A stretch of 24,552 bases of DNA from assembly GCA_025363505.1 (NCBI GenBank), contig JANYDV010000299.1:1-24552 (forward strand). Direction: 5' to 3'. The stretch is from Bacteroidota bacterium (GTDB lineage Bacteria; Bacteroidota; Ignavibacteria; Palsa-1295). A program made the translations under genes and the position numbers. The notes beneath the pieces are model-generated. The model did not search any database, was not told the origin of the DNA, and was given only the letters and a program-made list of their open reading frames with translations. Each line of letters begins with the position of its first letter. Position 1 is the stretch's first letter. Shown piece after piece: positions 8,567-16,963 of this stretch.

Positions 8567-9618
8567 AACCAAATTTACAAAACGACTTACTTTTAAGAGC
8601 TGCCCGTCAAGAACCTATTGAACGCGCTCCAGTGTGGTTTATGCGACAAGCCGGTAGATATTTACCACAGTATCGGGAGATCAGAGCAAAAAATGATTTC
8701 TTAACTATGGTTAAAACGCCAGAGCTTGCATCAGAGGTGACTATTCAACCGGTTGATCTTATTGGTGTGGATGCCGCTATTATCTTCTCAGATATTCTTG
8801 TTATTCCCGAAGCAATGGGGATGAAGCTCTTGGTTGAGGAAGGAAAAGGTGGACCTCGATTCCCAGAGCCGATTCGACTTTATACACAGATTAGAGATTT
8901 AAAGTCAGTCAATGCATCAGAGGATCTAAGCTATGTAAAGGATGCCATAAAATTAACTGTTGAAAAATTAGCAGGGCGTGTGCCACTCATTGGTTTTAGC
9001 GGTGCACCATGGACATTGTTTTGCTATATGGTTGAGGGTTCAGGATCCAAAGACTTCCAGAATGCAAAACAAATGATCTTTTCAAGAGAAGAGGATGCTC
9101 GAAGGTTATTGCAAAAACTCACAGAAGCTGTAACTGATTACTTAGTGATGCAAATCGAAGCAGGTGCTGATGTAGTCCAGATTTTTGATACATGGGCTGG
9201 TATTCTAACACCTGATGATTTCGAAGAATGGTCATTGCAATACATCGCTGAGATTGTGAGAAACGTTAAGCAACGCACAAATAATCGAGCACCAATTATT
9301 GTATTTTGTAAAGGTGCAAATCAATCACTTATAGAAATTGTCAGCACAGGTTGCCATGTAGTTGGGCTTGATTGGACTGTTGATATCGCCGAAGTAAAAG
9401 AATTATTCGACGGATCAGTAGCTTTGCAAGGGAATCTTGACCCTACAATACTATATGCTTCGGAGCATGTAATTGAACAACGAGTATTTGAAATGGCAGA
9501 TAAAATGGGTGGACCTAACGGGCACATTTTCAACTTAGGACATGGTATAACTCCTGGTGTTGATCCATCAAATGCTAAATTTTTTGTTGATGCTGTAAAA
9601 AGAGCATATAATAGATAA
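8563..9618 (+). CDS. hemE: Uroporphyrinogen decarboxylase
   Basis: Removes the four acetate carboxyls of uroporphyrinogen III to give coproporphyrinogen III without a cofactor. The N-terminal signature PVWFMRQAGRYLPQYRE (from residue 23) contains substrate-binding R28 and R32, and the catalytic aspartate is D77 in AAIIFSDILV. Also present are the second signature GFSGAPWTLFCYMVEG, the DWTVDIAE and ALQGNLDP segments, and the C-terminal FNLGHGITPGVDP with its conserved His. At 351 aa the length is normal for the TIM-barrel family. The ATG overlaps hemD, and hemF starts 7 bp downstream. Confidence 0.97.
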   Translation: MKPNLQNDLLLRAARQEPIERAPVWFMRQAGRYLPQYREIRAKNDFLTMVKTPELASEVTIQPVDLIGVDAAIIFSDILVIPEAMGMKLLVEEGKGGPRFPEPIRLYTQIRDLKSVNASEDLSYVKDAIKLTVEKLAGRVPLIGFSGAPWTLFCYMVEGSGSKDFQNAKQMIFSREEDARRLLQKLTEAVTDYLVMQIEAGADVVQIFDTWAGILTPDDFEEWSLQYIAEIVRNVKQRTNNRAPIIVFCKGANQSLIEIVSTGCHVVGLDWTVDIAEVKELFDGSVALQGNLDPTILYASEHVIEQRVFEMADKMGGPNGHIFNLGHGITPGVDPSNAKFFVDAVKRAYNR

Positions 9619-9625
9619 CAATAGA

Positions 9626-10534
9626 ATGACTGATTCTACACAGTTTCTGCTCAAAGATCGAGTTACTTCTTATTTACAGAAGCTACAAGATGCGATCAGT
9701 ACAAGCCTTGAAACACTTGATGGAGGTGCAACATTTCGTGAAGATGTTTGGGATCGTCCAGGTGGCGGCGGAGGAAGATCGAAAATATTATGTGATGGGA
9801 AAATTTTCGAAAAAGCTGGCGTCAATTATTCTGAGGTTTATGGCAGTTCCCCAGAGTATTTAACTAGAGAACAACCAACAGCAAAAGAGTTTTTCGCTAC
9901 GGGAGTTTCGTTAGTTTTGCATCCCCACTCACCTAAAATCCCTACAATACATGCTAACTTTCGTTATTTTGAGCTTTCCGACGGAAAAGCTTGGTTCGGC
10001 GGTGGGATTGATTTAACACCATTCTACTTAGATGAAAGTGATGTTATACTTTTTCACACTAAACTCAAAGCCACCTGTGACCTCCACAACTTGAATTACT
10101 TTCCGAAGTTTAAACAATGGGCTGATGACTATTTTTTGATAAAACATCGTGGTGAACGAAGAGGTGTAGGAGGGATTTTTTTTGATCAATTGGGTGCCGA
10201 CTCAAATTACTTAGAGCCGGAATTTTCCTTTTTGCAAAATATTGGAAATACCTTTCTTCCTGCATATACACCGATTGTTGAAAAACACCGATCAGATAGT
10301 TACACTGAAGATGAAAAACGTTGGCAGTTGCTCCGTCGAGGTCGTTATGTCGAGTTTAATCTTGTCTACGACAAAGGTACAGTATTTGGGCTTGAAACCG
10401 GCGGACGAATAGAAAGTATTTTAATGAGCTTACCAACTCTTGCACGGTGGGAATATGACAACCATCCTATTCCAGGTAGCCCCGAGGAAGTCTTGCTAAA
10501 TGTATTAGTGACACCACGTGATTGGACATTATAA
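9626..10534 (+). CDS. hemF: Oxygen-dependent coproporphyrinogen-III oxidase
   Basis: Uses O2 to oxidatively decarboxylate two propionates of coproporphyrinogen III to vinyl groups, giving protoporphyrinogen IX. Family hallmarks seen: FREDVWDRPGGGGGRS near residue 38; the signature LHPHSPKIPTIHANFRYFE with H99, H101 and H109; WFGGGIDLTP with D129; H154 and H174; RRGVGGIFFD with D187; and the C-terminal FNLVYDKGTVFGLETGGR. The 302-aa length is standard. Having the O2-dependent enzyme in the operon instead of radical-SAM HemN points to an organism that makes heme with oxygen present. It lies 7 bp after hemE and 6 bp before the unknown membrane gene. Confidence 0.97.
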   Translation: MTDSTQFLLKDRVTSYLQKLQDAISTSLETLDGGATFREDVWDRPGGGGGRSKILCDGKIFEKAGVNYSEVYGSSPEYLTREQPTAKEFFATGVSLVLHPHSPKIPTIHANFRYFELSDGKAWFGGGIDLTPFYLDESDVILFHTKLKATCDLHNLNYFPKFKQWADDYFLIKHRGERRGVGGIFFDQLGADSNYLEPEFSFLQNIGNTFLPAYTPIVEKHRSDSYTEDEKRWQLLRRGRYVEFNLVYDKGTVFGLETGGRIESILMSLPTLARWEYDNHPIPGSPEEVLLNVLVTPRDWTL

Positions 10535-10540
10535 CATACA

Positions 10541-11038
10541 ATGAGAATAGACCATCTTGCTCTTTGTTTTGTGGTTCCATTGCTCTTGGTTTTCACCATC
10601 AATAGATATTCATTTAATAGACTTAAAAAGATTTCTCTCGCCGCTTCATCACATATCTTACTCCAAACGTTTGTCTATTCCCGAGCCTTATATTGGTATT
10701 TTTTTGGAGTTTTAATATCTGCTTTTTTTCTCGGTATGTTTTTATTTTCATCAGGAGGCAATCTGACAAGGTCACTTATTGCGTTTAGAACATATGGGAT
10801 AGACAATGTCCCAACATTTATCATCGAAAAGCTTAGTACTTTTTTATTACCAATGATTTTCATCACATTATTTACTTCAATTGCCTCACTCGGTTTTCTT
10901 GGGCAAAAAGTATTGAAGCAAATCATGAAAAAGGGATCTCTTGATGAACGATTTACAAGATTTAGATTTACTTTCTTTATGATGGCACTTTCACTAATCA
11001 TTCCACCACTTGCATTTGGGAGCTTGCTATTACTGTGA
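10541..11038 (+). CDS. Unknown 165-aa four-helix membrane protein between hemF and hemH
   Basis: I do not recognise a family. The protein has four predicted transmembrane helices (about residues 5-20, 50-69, 98-119, 143-164), a basic loop after helix 1 (NRYSFNRLKK), a basic loop after helix 3 (KQIMKKGSLDERFTRFRF), and only two histidines (H5 and H38). Start: ATG 6 bp after hemF. Its stop overlaps the GTG start of hemH (GTGA), so it is translationally tied to ferrochelatase. By position it sits exactly where a protoporphyrinogen oxidase would belong, and no HemG, HemY or HemJ is recognisable nearby. The sequence as I read it does not align with HemJ, which has a WFKxxH start and different spacing. 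A role in that oxidation, in heme insertion or in heme export is inference from position only. Confidence 0.85.
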   Translation: MRIDHLALCFVVPLLLVFTINRYSFNRLKKISLAASSHILLQTFVYSRALYWYFFGVLISAFFLGMFLFSSGGNLTRSLIAFRTYGIDNVPTFIIEKLSTFLLPMIFITLFTSIASLGFLGQKVLKQIMKKGSLDERFTRFRFTFFMMALSLIIPPLAFGSLLLL

Positions 11039-12024
11039 ATACTCAAAAAACAAAAAAAGCTGTTGTATTAATGCAATTTGGTGGTCCCGATAGCCTTGAC
11101 GCTGTCGAGCCATTTCTATACAATCTCTTTTGCGACCCGGATATTGTCGAGTTTCCACTTGCTTTTATATTACAAAAGCCCATTGCAAAATATATATCGT
11201 GGTCAAGAGCAAAGACGGTCTCAATAAAATATGGTGAAATAGGTGGGAAATCCCCGATCATAGAACAAACTGCAAAACAGGAAAAAGCACTGCAAAGAGC
11301 TTTAGACCAAGTAACGGGTGAGAATGAAATATTTGTATGTACAGCAATGCGTTACTGGAAACCCTTCACTTCTGAGGTGATACAACGTCTTTCAGGTATG
11401 GGTATTACTGATGTAGTCTTACTGCCTTTGTATGCACAATTTTCAGTTACGAATGCAGCTTCTAGTTTTCATGAGTGGGAGAGAGTGACCAAACGTTTTG
11501 GAGTCTCTTTTAATGAAAAACGTATCAATGAATACTATGAGAATCCACTCTATATATCAGCATTTAATGAGCGAATAGATTCAGCATTGCATCGTTTTGC
11601 AAATCCCGAGAATGTATATATTCTTTTTTCTGCTCATGGTACCCCTGTAAATCTTGTTGAAAGAGGCGACCCATATTCACATCAAATAAAAAAAACGATG
11701 GAGTTGATTATGGAAAGTCGCATTCACAGGCACCAATATTCACTTGCCTTTCAAAGTAAGGTCGGTCCACGAAAATGGCTCACTCCTACAACTGACGATA
11801 CGATTGTAAAACTTATCTCTGAAGGAAACAAAAATATTTTAGTTGTGCCAATCGCTTTTGTAAGTGACCATATTGAAACCCTTCACGAACTTAATATCGA
11901 AAGCCGGGAGATTGCTAACCACAATGGCGTAACTCAGTTCGAAGTCTGCGAAGGACTTAATGATTCGCCTCTATTCATTCGAGCTTTGACTAATATATCT
12001 TTGGAAGCATTTGAATCAATGTAG
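11035..12024 (+). CDS. hemH: Ferrochelatase
   Basis: Inserts Fe2+ into protoporphyrin IX to make protoheme, the last step of the pathway, at the cytoplasmic face of the membrane. Seen: an N-terminal VVLMQFGGPDSLDAVEPFLYN; the catalytic histidine H201 in LFSAHGTPVNLVERGDPY; the AFQSKVGPRKWLTPTTDD segment; and the C-terminal PIAFVSDHIETLHELNIE with E281, matching the conserved metal-path Glu. The 329-aa length is typical of the Gram-negative short form without a C-terminal extension. The start is GTG at 11035, overlapping the preceding membrane gene by four bases. Its stop overlaps the convergent secreted-protein gene by 9 bp, leaving no room for a dedicated terminator. Confidence 0.97.
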   Translation: MNTQKTKKAVVLMQFGGPDSLDAVEPFLYNLFCDPDIVEFPLAFILQKPIAKYISWSRAKTVSIKYGEIGGKSPIIEQTAKQEKALQRALDQVTGENEIFVCTAMRYWKPFTSEVIQRLSGMGITDVVLLPLYAQFSVTNAASSFHEWERVTKRFGVSFNEKRINEYYENPLYISAFNERIDSALHRFANPENVYILFSAHGTPVNLVERGDPYSHQIKKTMELIMESRIHRHQYSLAFQSKVGPRKWLTPTTDDTIVKLISEGNKNILVVPIAFVSDHIETLHELNIESREIANHNGVTQFEVCEGLNDSPLFIRALTNISLEAFESM

Positions 12025-15000
12025 GACGACAAACCTTCCGCGAACCTGTCCACTAAGGTCACCTATATAAGAAATGGTATAATTAAACACTCCACCTACA
12101 AGTTTTGAAGCAGGTAAAGAGAATTGATAATCCCCACTGCTAGTAATATTCATCTGGTCGCTGAACATTAGATTACCCAATTCATTATAAACACTGAATT
12201 GAACATTGCCAGCCTTTGCTAAAGTAAAGGGGAAGGATACTGAAGATGAAAGCAAAGTATTAATAGGGTCAGGATGTGCAGCTTTCGCAAAAAGGATAGT
12301 TTTTCCTGTCATAAAATCTTTAATTGTTTTATCACCACATATTAGGTTTAAGATAAATTCACCGACGTAGCCGGTTGCAGAAGGAGCAAGGATGCAATTT
12401 CTATAATTAGCATCACCTTCGTTCAATTGGAGTTGGGTAAGCAATACAGAAGTTTTAATCGTATCCGTTAACGCTGTAGTGAAATAAAATCGTAAGAGTG
12501 GAACATTACGTTGAAGGATAATCTCATCAGGGGAAGTTATATGGACATTCAATTGCTCATCACCGTTAAGTAGCAAAACATTGCTGACGAATGTCGCAAT
12601 AGTCGATGAAAACGACAATGTCTTTGCATAAGAAAGAAGATCACTATTATATGCTAATGAGAAGCTAAGAGTTTTCAATCCCTTACCCTTCCAATCGATA
12701 TCAGGGATAACATCCATCATTGCCGAATCTGCGGTAATAATATCTTTATTTACTTGCTCAACACGAAATGATACTTTATCTATTGGTTGTATATTTGCTG
12801 AGTATAAAACATTTTTCAATGGATTGATATCCGCATCAGTTGTGACGCTGAGAATAGCAGATCGCACACCAACTTGTGTGGGAATAAACTGAACAACTAT
12901 TGTATCGTTCAAATTTTGTGAAAGAAAAAATGGAGTAAGAGGTTGCTTTACTATTACATAATCAGTGCCGGTAAGCGAGATGTTATTCACTAAAATAAGC
13001 GGACATGCTTCATTATGAATAATTATAGTATCAAGCCTTGTAACGCAATATGGTAATGTCCCAAAATCGAGGAGATAATGCTGTAAAGTGGCAAGTTTTT
13101 GCGCAGAAGTAATTATTGCCTCAACAGTAAACATCGTATCAATACTGGTTAAATCGGGACGGACAAATCTAATTGAAATGAGCCCACTATTATTCGATGG
13201 AGTAGTACCATCAATTTTCAAAACAATTCGTAACGAATCCTTTGATTGGACTAAAGTTTTGGGGAGTTGTGAAGCCACAGAAAAAGACAATGCAGGGATA
13301 GATAAACCACCAAGAGTGACGTTTGTCACCGTTAAACTATCACAACCTGGATTGAATATATTAAATGAAATTGAGTCGGGTGGGGTGCAAGACAAACGAT
13401 CTGCAAACCTTATCGACGGTTGATTAAGGGTGGTTACGAATTGTGCTTCGCCTGGGATTCCCTTCCCAATAATAGTCGTTGATGCCTTGCCGTTCTGATT
13501 TTGAATATGATATGAATACTCAAAACGAGTTACCTGAGAGGTATCCTTACGAGGAAGAAATCTAAATGGGATCTGCAATGCTTCATTTGGCGCCAAATGA
13601 TATGGTAGTGTTATTAGTGACAGTATTTGAAAAGAAAGTACATCAATGTTAGTTAATGAATCAATAATCAATGTATCACAAGAATTATTTTTTATTGTTA
13701 TACTACTGTCACGATAGATACAAATCGATGTAGGAGGGAATGTAATAGTACGATCCACCAATACATTCAGAGTTCTATAAGAGCTTCCTTGTATGAATAT
13801 TGTTGTATCTTTCGCAACGCCCTTCTCTATAAAATGAAGAACAATACTTCCTTTCTGAACATTTGTCGTTGAGGGCTTGAATCGAACTCTGAGCGATCCC
13901 GTACTATCTCGAGGAATGCCCAAAGGCAGCTGAAGCAGCGAGCCATCATTGGATAGTATTTCCCAATCCGAACTACCTGAAATATCAGCTCCGGTCAAAT
14001 GCAACGTATCGCACCCACCATTTGTGAAAGTAATTGTAGTGTCAACAATCCCGTTACAAATATTTATTGAATCAAAATAAACAGCAGTATCGGAAAGAGA
14101 AATAACAGGTTGATTCGCGAAAGAGCTTACATAAACAATAATTGTCGTGTCGAAATACTGAGAACTATCAGGAAGTACACTATGTAAATGAACCAAAAAT
14201 TTTGTTTTTGGCTTGGAAGTGCTTAATCGTGAAGGATCCCATAGAAACAGTATCGTATCCGATTTGGTCGAGCCTAAAATAAATGGAGTGGTAGGCTTCT
14301 TTGTTATAGACAATGCTCCTGAACTTATAGCCTCATCACTCGAATCAAGAAAGGCAATGGTATCAATCAATAAACTATTACAAGAGAGATTATATATAAC
14401 TGCTTGCCCGGTTGATGAGGAACAAACATTTGCAATTAAACTCAGTTGATTTGGATTAATACTCGGATTATGGGGAGCTTCTATTATTTCACCATCACCT
14501 CCATCTTCGGTCTTCCACACACCACCGTCTTCATCAAAAGCATAAACAACTGCACCCAGGCAACCAGTCACAAAAAAGCGTGTATCACGATAGTTACTCG
14601 GTCCCCCAACCGCTTTCCAAGATTTTCCACCATCAGTAGAACGGAGCATACCGGTGTTTTGAGCTGGCGATTGTAAGGGAGTATATGATTGAACATATAG
14701 CACATCTCCTACACCCGAAATATGACCTGTTGTCCTCCCCTGAATAACACCTTTATTAGCCCAAGTACGACCATAATCATCAGAAATTTCGACCGTTTGA
14801 AAATTTAATGGATCAGAAGCAATTTTTTCGCCTACCACGATAAATGTGGAAGTTCCTTTTTTTGCATAAACACCCCATGCTTCAGTAGTAAGATTGGAAG
14901 TAAACCAATTCAAGCCACCATCATTTGTCCACATCGCATTACCAGGTGCTTGTCCGCCTCCGTTAGCTGAAAATACTGAAGCAACTCCCCGAAGATTGTC

Positions 15001-15537
15001 TACAAAGTTTAGACCATTAAATTTGTCTGCTCCGACAGTGAGAAATGATTGTCCTCCATTCGTGGAAAAACCAAGGCGAGACAAAGCATAGCGAGATGTA
15101 TATATTACTGATGCGGGAGTTTGATAAACAGATGTATAGGGACCTATTACCGTTGGGACAGTAACCCAAGTTAAACCTCCGTCAGTAGTTTTCCAAAGTC
15201 CTTGTGATAATAAATCATCTTCTAGAACTGCCCAACCATTCAGTTGGTCGTACATAAAAATGTCATTTATTTCGCCATTAAAACCTACAGGGGTTGTACA
15301 CCGTTGCCAAGTTTTTCCACTATCATTTGTTCGAAGTATTCCGGCATAACCATCACTACCGATTAGCCCACGCTTTGCATCAAAAAAGAAAGCACACGAA
15401 CCATAGGGATAGGGATCGAAAAAAGGGTTGGGCGCCACAAAAGTAGCGACTTTCTTCCATTTCGCATCAGAAACACTTGAGCAGATTCCAATAAAAAGTA
15501 TAACCAAAAATGATCGGAGTATCACACTTTCGATCAT
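12016..15537 (-). CDS. Large secreted protein: Asp-box propeller, Ig-like repeats, T9SS type A sorting domain
   Basis: 1173 aa, extracellular or surface-anchored. Residues 1-25 form a signal peptide ending VSDA. Residues about 60-350 hold seven Asp-box (BNR) motifs of the form S/T-x-D-x-G-x-T/S-W (for example NDSGKTW, TDGGLTW, TDGGKSW), typical of a beta-propeller of the sialidase/sortilin/Ycf48 kind. From about 370 to 880 come Ig-like repeats in which a cysteine opens a C-D-x-L-like motif, as in choice-of-anchor-D/HYDIN-type domains. A cohesin-like segment follows. The last roughly 90 residues (HPDPIN, then VQFSVYNELG, ending RGRFVVLH) match the T9SS type A C-terminal signal. No sialidase catalytic residues are evident, so it may be an adhesin or structural protein. 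It is convergent with hemH and divergent from the lipoprotein gene. Confidence 0.85.
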   Translation of the reverse strand: MIESVILRSFLVILFIGICSSVSDAKWKKVATFVAPNPFFDPYPYGSCAFFFDAKRGLIGSDGYAGILRTNDSGKTWQRCTTPVGFNGEINDIFMYDQLNGWAVLEDDLLSQGLWKTTDGGLTWVTVPTVIGPYTSVYQTPASVIYTSRYALSRLGFSTNGGQSFLTVGADKFNGLNFVDNLRGVASVFSANGGGQAPGNAMWTNDGGLNWFTSNLTTEAWGVYAKKGTSTFIVVGEKIASDPLNFQTVEISDDYGRTWANKGVIQGRTTGHISGVGDVLYVQSYTPLQSPAQNTGMLRSTDGGKSWKAVGGPSNYRDTRFFVTGCLGAVVYAFDEDGGVWKTEDGGDGEIIEAPHNPSINPNQLSLIANVCSSSTGQAVIYNLSCNSLLIDTIAFLDSSDEAISSGALSITKKPTTPFILGSTKSDTILFLWDPSRLSTSKPKTKFLVHLHSVLPDSSQYFDTTIIVYVSSFANQPVISLSDTAVYFDSINICNGIVDTTITFTNGGCDTLHLTGADISGSSDWEILSNDGSLLQLPLGIPRDSTGSLRVRFKPSTTNVQKGSIVLHFIEKGVAKDTTIFIQGSSYRTLNVLVDRTITFPPTSICIYRDSSITIKNNSCDTLIIDSLTNIDVLSFQILSLITLPYHLAPNEALQIPFRFLPRKDTSQVTRFEYSYHIQNQNGKASTTIIGKGIPGEAQFVTTLNQPSIRFADRLSCTPPDSISFNIFNPGCDSLTVTNVTLGGLSIPALSFSVASQLPKTLVQSKDSLRIVLKIDGTTPSNNSGLISIRFVRPDLTSIDTMFTVEAIITSAQKLATLQHYLLDFGTLPYCVTRLDTIIIHNEACPLILVNNISLTGTDYVIVKQPLTPFFLSQNLNDTIVVQFIPTQVGVRSAILSVTTDADINPLKNVLYSANIQPIDKVSFRVEQVNKDIITADSAMMDVIPDIDWKGKGLKTLSFSLAYNSDLLSYAKTLSFSSTIATFVSNVLLLNGDEQLNVHITSPDEIILQRNVPLLRFYFTTALTDTIKTSVLLTQLQLNEGDANYRNCILAPSATGYVGEFILNLICGDKTIKDFMTGKTILFAKAAHPDPINTLLSSSVSFPFTLAKAGNVQFSVYNELGNLMFSDQMNITSSGDYQFSLPASKLVGGVFNYTISYIGDLSGQVRGRFVVLH

Positions 15538-15599
15538 CCATTTTTGGTATCGTGTACCGAGCGATTGACTATATGTACGTATGGTATTTATTTGTTTTA

Positions 15600-15607
15600 C
15601 AAATGTA
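15600..15607 (-). promoter_or_regulatory. Candidate -7 box for the secreted-protein gene
   Basis: Read on the minus strand this is TACATTTG, a full match to the Bacteroidota -7 consensus TAnnTTTG. It would start a transcript roughly 55-60 bases ahead of the ATG at 15537. The matching -33 TTG is not clear. Confidence 0.35.
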
Positions 15608-15632
15608 ATAACCTATGCCTATTTAGTAACGA

Positions 15633-15658
15633 ATTCAATGAAGAAGAATTCATTGAAT
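15633..15658. repeat. Perfect 10-bp inverted repeat with 6-base loop in the divergent intergenic region
   Basis: Arms ATTCAATGAA (15633-15642) and TTCATTGAAT (15649-15658) are exact reverse complements around the spacer GAAGAA. It lies between the two divergent envelope genes, 79 bp ahead of the preferred lipoprotein start. It could be a protein-binding operator or a 5'-UTR hairpin. There is no T-run after it, so it is not a terminator. Confidence 0.7.
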
Positions 15659-15723
15659 AATGAGGTTTATGGGTGTATCTTTCATCAATCCTTTTCGTTG
15701 GAATGAGTATCTAAATCAGTATC

Positions 15724-15729
15724 AAAGGA
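15724..15729 (+). promoter_or_regulatory. Shine-Dalgarno-like site deciding the lipoprotein start
   Basis: AAAGGA sits 8 bases before the ATG at 15738. Few genes in the window have such a site, and together with the signal peptide that begins at this ATG it favours 15738 over the in-frame ATG at 15660. Confidence 0.5.
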
Positions 15730-15737
15730 TACATCTT

Positions 15738-16952
15738 ATGAAAAAGCTTATATTTCTTCTTCTAGCAATCAGTCTTGGACCTGGTTGTTATACACAAGTA
15801 AAATCTTCCGGTGACTATTGGGGCTATTCCGGACGAAACCCACGTAAACATGTTGTTTTACGTGAGAGTGATACTCTTTACAATATTCCTCCAACCTCTC
15901 AAACTAAAGAGCCAATAGAAGATCTTGGTGGTAATATTGCTTCAGGTGGAAACGACGTAATAAATGATCAGCCTACAATCATCAATAATTATTATGAGGT
16001 CTCAACATGGTCTCGACCCTATTGGGATAGTTGGGGGATTTATGGTCCGCCATCTATTGGATTTTCTATAACCTATGGCGACCCTCATTATTTTTACAGT
16101 GGTAACTACTCAAGGTGGCACCGTTGGGATAATGAACCTTGGTATTGGCACCAATCATTTTATAATGAGTATTGTGACCCATTTTGGTATGGCGGTGGAC
16201 CTTACTACGGTTGTTTAGTACCTCCCTATCTAAATTACCGACTATATGATAGACCATACTATGGTTATAATAACTACGATAGACATTACGGAAATCGCCA
16301 AAGTAAACCCGATCCCAACGTCCGCACAGGGCGTATTAACGATGGTGATGGCAGATCGGGAAATTTCGGCAGAAGTACTACAGGTTCAGTTAATTCCAGT
16401 CCCGTAAATACTACAACTAATTCACCAACGAATACGGGTGGTAGAAGTTCAACCGTAGGCAATTCAACAGGTCATCAAATACAAACGACATCAACAAATC
16501 CTGGACCTGGCTCGAATGGACGTTCTACACAAGGAAATGGAGCAGCTTCAGTTGGAAATGCTTCAAATGCTGGATCAACCGGATCTGCAGGTCGTAGCCA
16601 AGATACAAAAACATCTACTTCACCTGTTTCACCTGCCCCAACACAAGGAGGGAGAAGTGGCTCTTCATCCACGGGTGAGCCGAGTAAACAACGATATAAT
16701 TCACTTGAAAGCCAAAAACTAGGAAGACGACATCAGAATACTGCCGATTATATTCCCAGAGAGCACGTTCAGAGAAACGAAAACTTAATCTATAATAGCA
16801 ATACGGGACATACGCACCCCAACAATAAAACAGGAGCAATTTACTCGAGTTCTATACGAAATAATTCTTCAGTATCGCAATCTCCTACCTCTACTGCCGG
16901 AAATGGCGGAGGCTGGAATAAACGTTCAGGCAGACAAACACATAGCAACTAA
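15738..16952 (+). CDS. Putative lipoprotein with Tyr/Trp-rich region and low-complexity tail, function unknown
   Basis: The preferred start gives 404 aa beginning MKKLIFLLLAISLGPGC, a lipoprotein-like signal with C17 as the possible lipidated cysteine. The lipobox is imperfect, with Pro at -2. Starting at the upstream in-frame ATG (15660) would add 26 residues before the signal, which is unlikely. Residues about 80-200 are unusually rich in Tyr, Trp, Gly and Pro (YFYSGNYSRWHRW, WYGGGPYYG), suggesting an extended surface-exposed segment. Residues about 205-330 are Ser/Thr/Asn/Gly-rich low complexity, and the C-terminus is hydrophilic and basic. I recognise no domain. The porin-like gene starts 11 bp downstream, so the two are probably co-transcribed and both act in the envelope. 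Confidence 0.75.
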   Translation: MKKLIFLLLAISLGPGCYTQVKSSGDYWGYSGRNPRKHVVLRESDTLYNIPPTSQTKEPIEDLGGNIASGGNDVINDQPTIINNYYEVSTWSRPYWDSWGIYGPPSIGFSITYGDPHYFYSGNYSRWHRWDNEPWYWHQSFYNEYCDPFWYGGGPYYGCLVPPYLNYRLYDRPYYGYNNYDRHYGNRQSKPDPNVRTGRINDGDGRSGNFGRSTTGSVNSSPVNTTTNSPTNTGGRSSTVGNSTGHQIQTTSTNPGPGSNGRSTQGNGAASVGNASNAGSTGSAGRSQDTKTSTSPVSPAPTQGGRSGSSSTGEPSKQRYNSLESQKLGRRHQNTADYIPREHVQRNENLIYNSNTGHTHPNNKTGAIYSSSIRNNSSVSQSPTSTAGNGGGWNKRSGRQTHSN

Positions 16953-16963
16953 ACATTTCTTGT

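Noticed and set aside
10541..11038. Assignment of the 165-aa membrane protein as HemJ
   Set aside because: It lacks the WFKxxH start and the spacing I know from HemJ, so only position supports it; kept as unknown.
15660..15737. Upstream start for the lipoprotein gene
   Set aside because: It would place 26 hydrophilic residues before a normal signal peptide, and its ATG follows the inverted repeat without a Shine-Dalgarno site.
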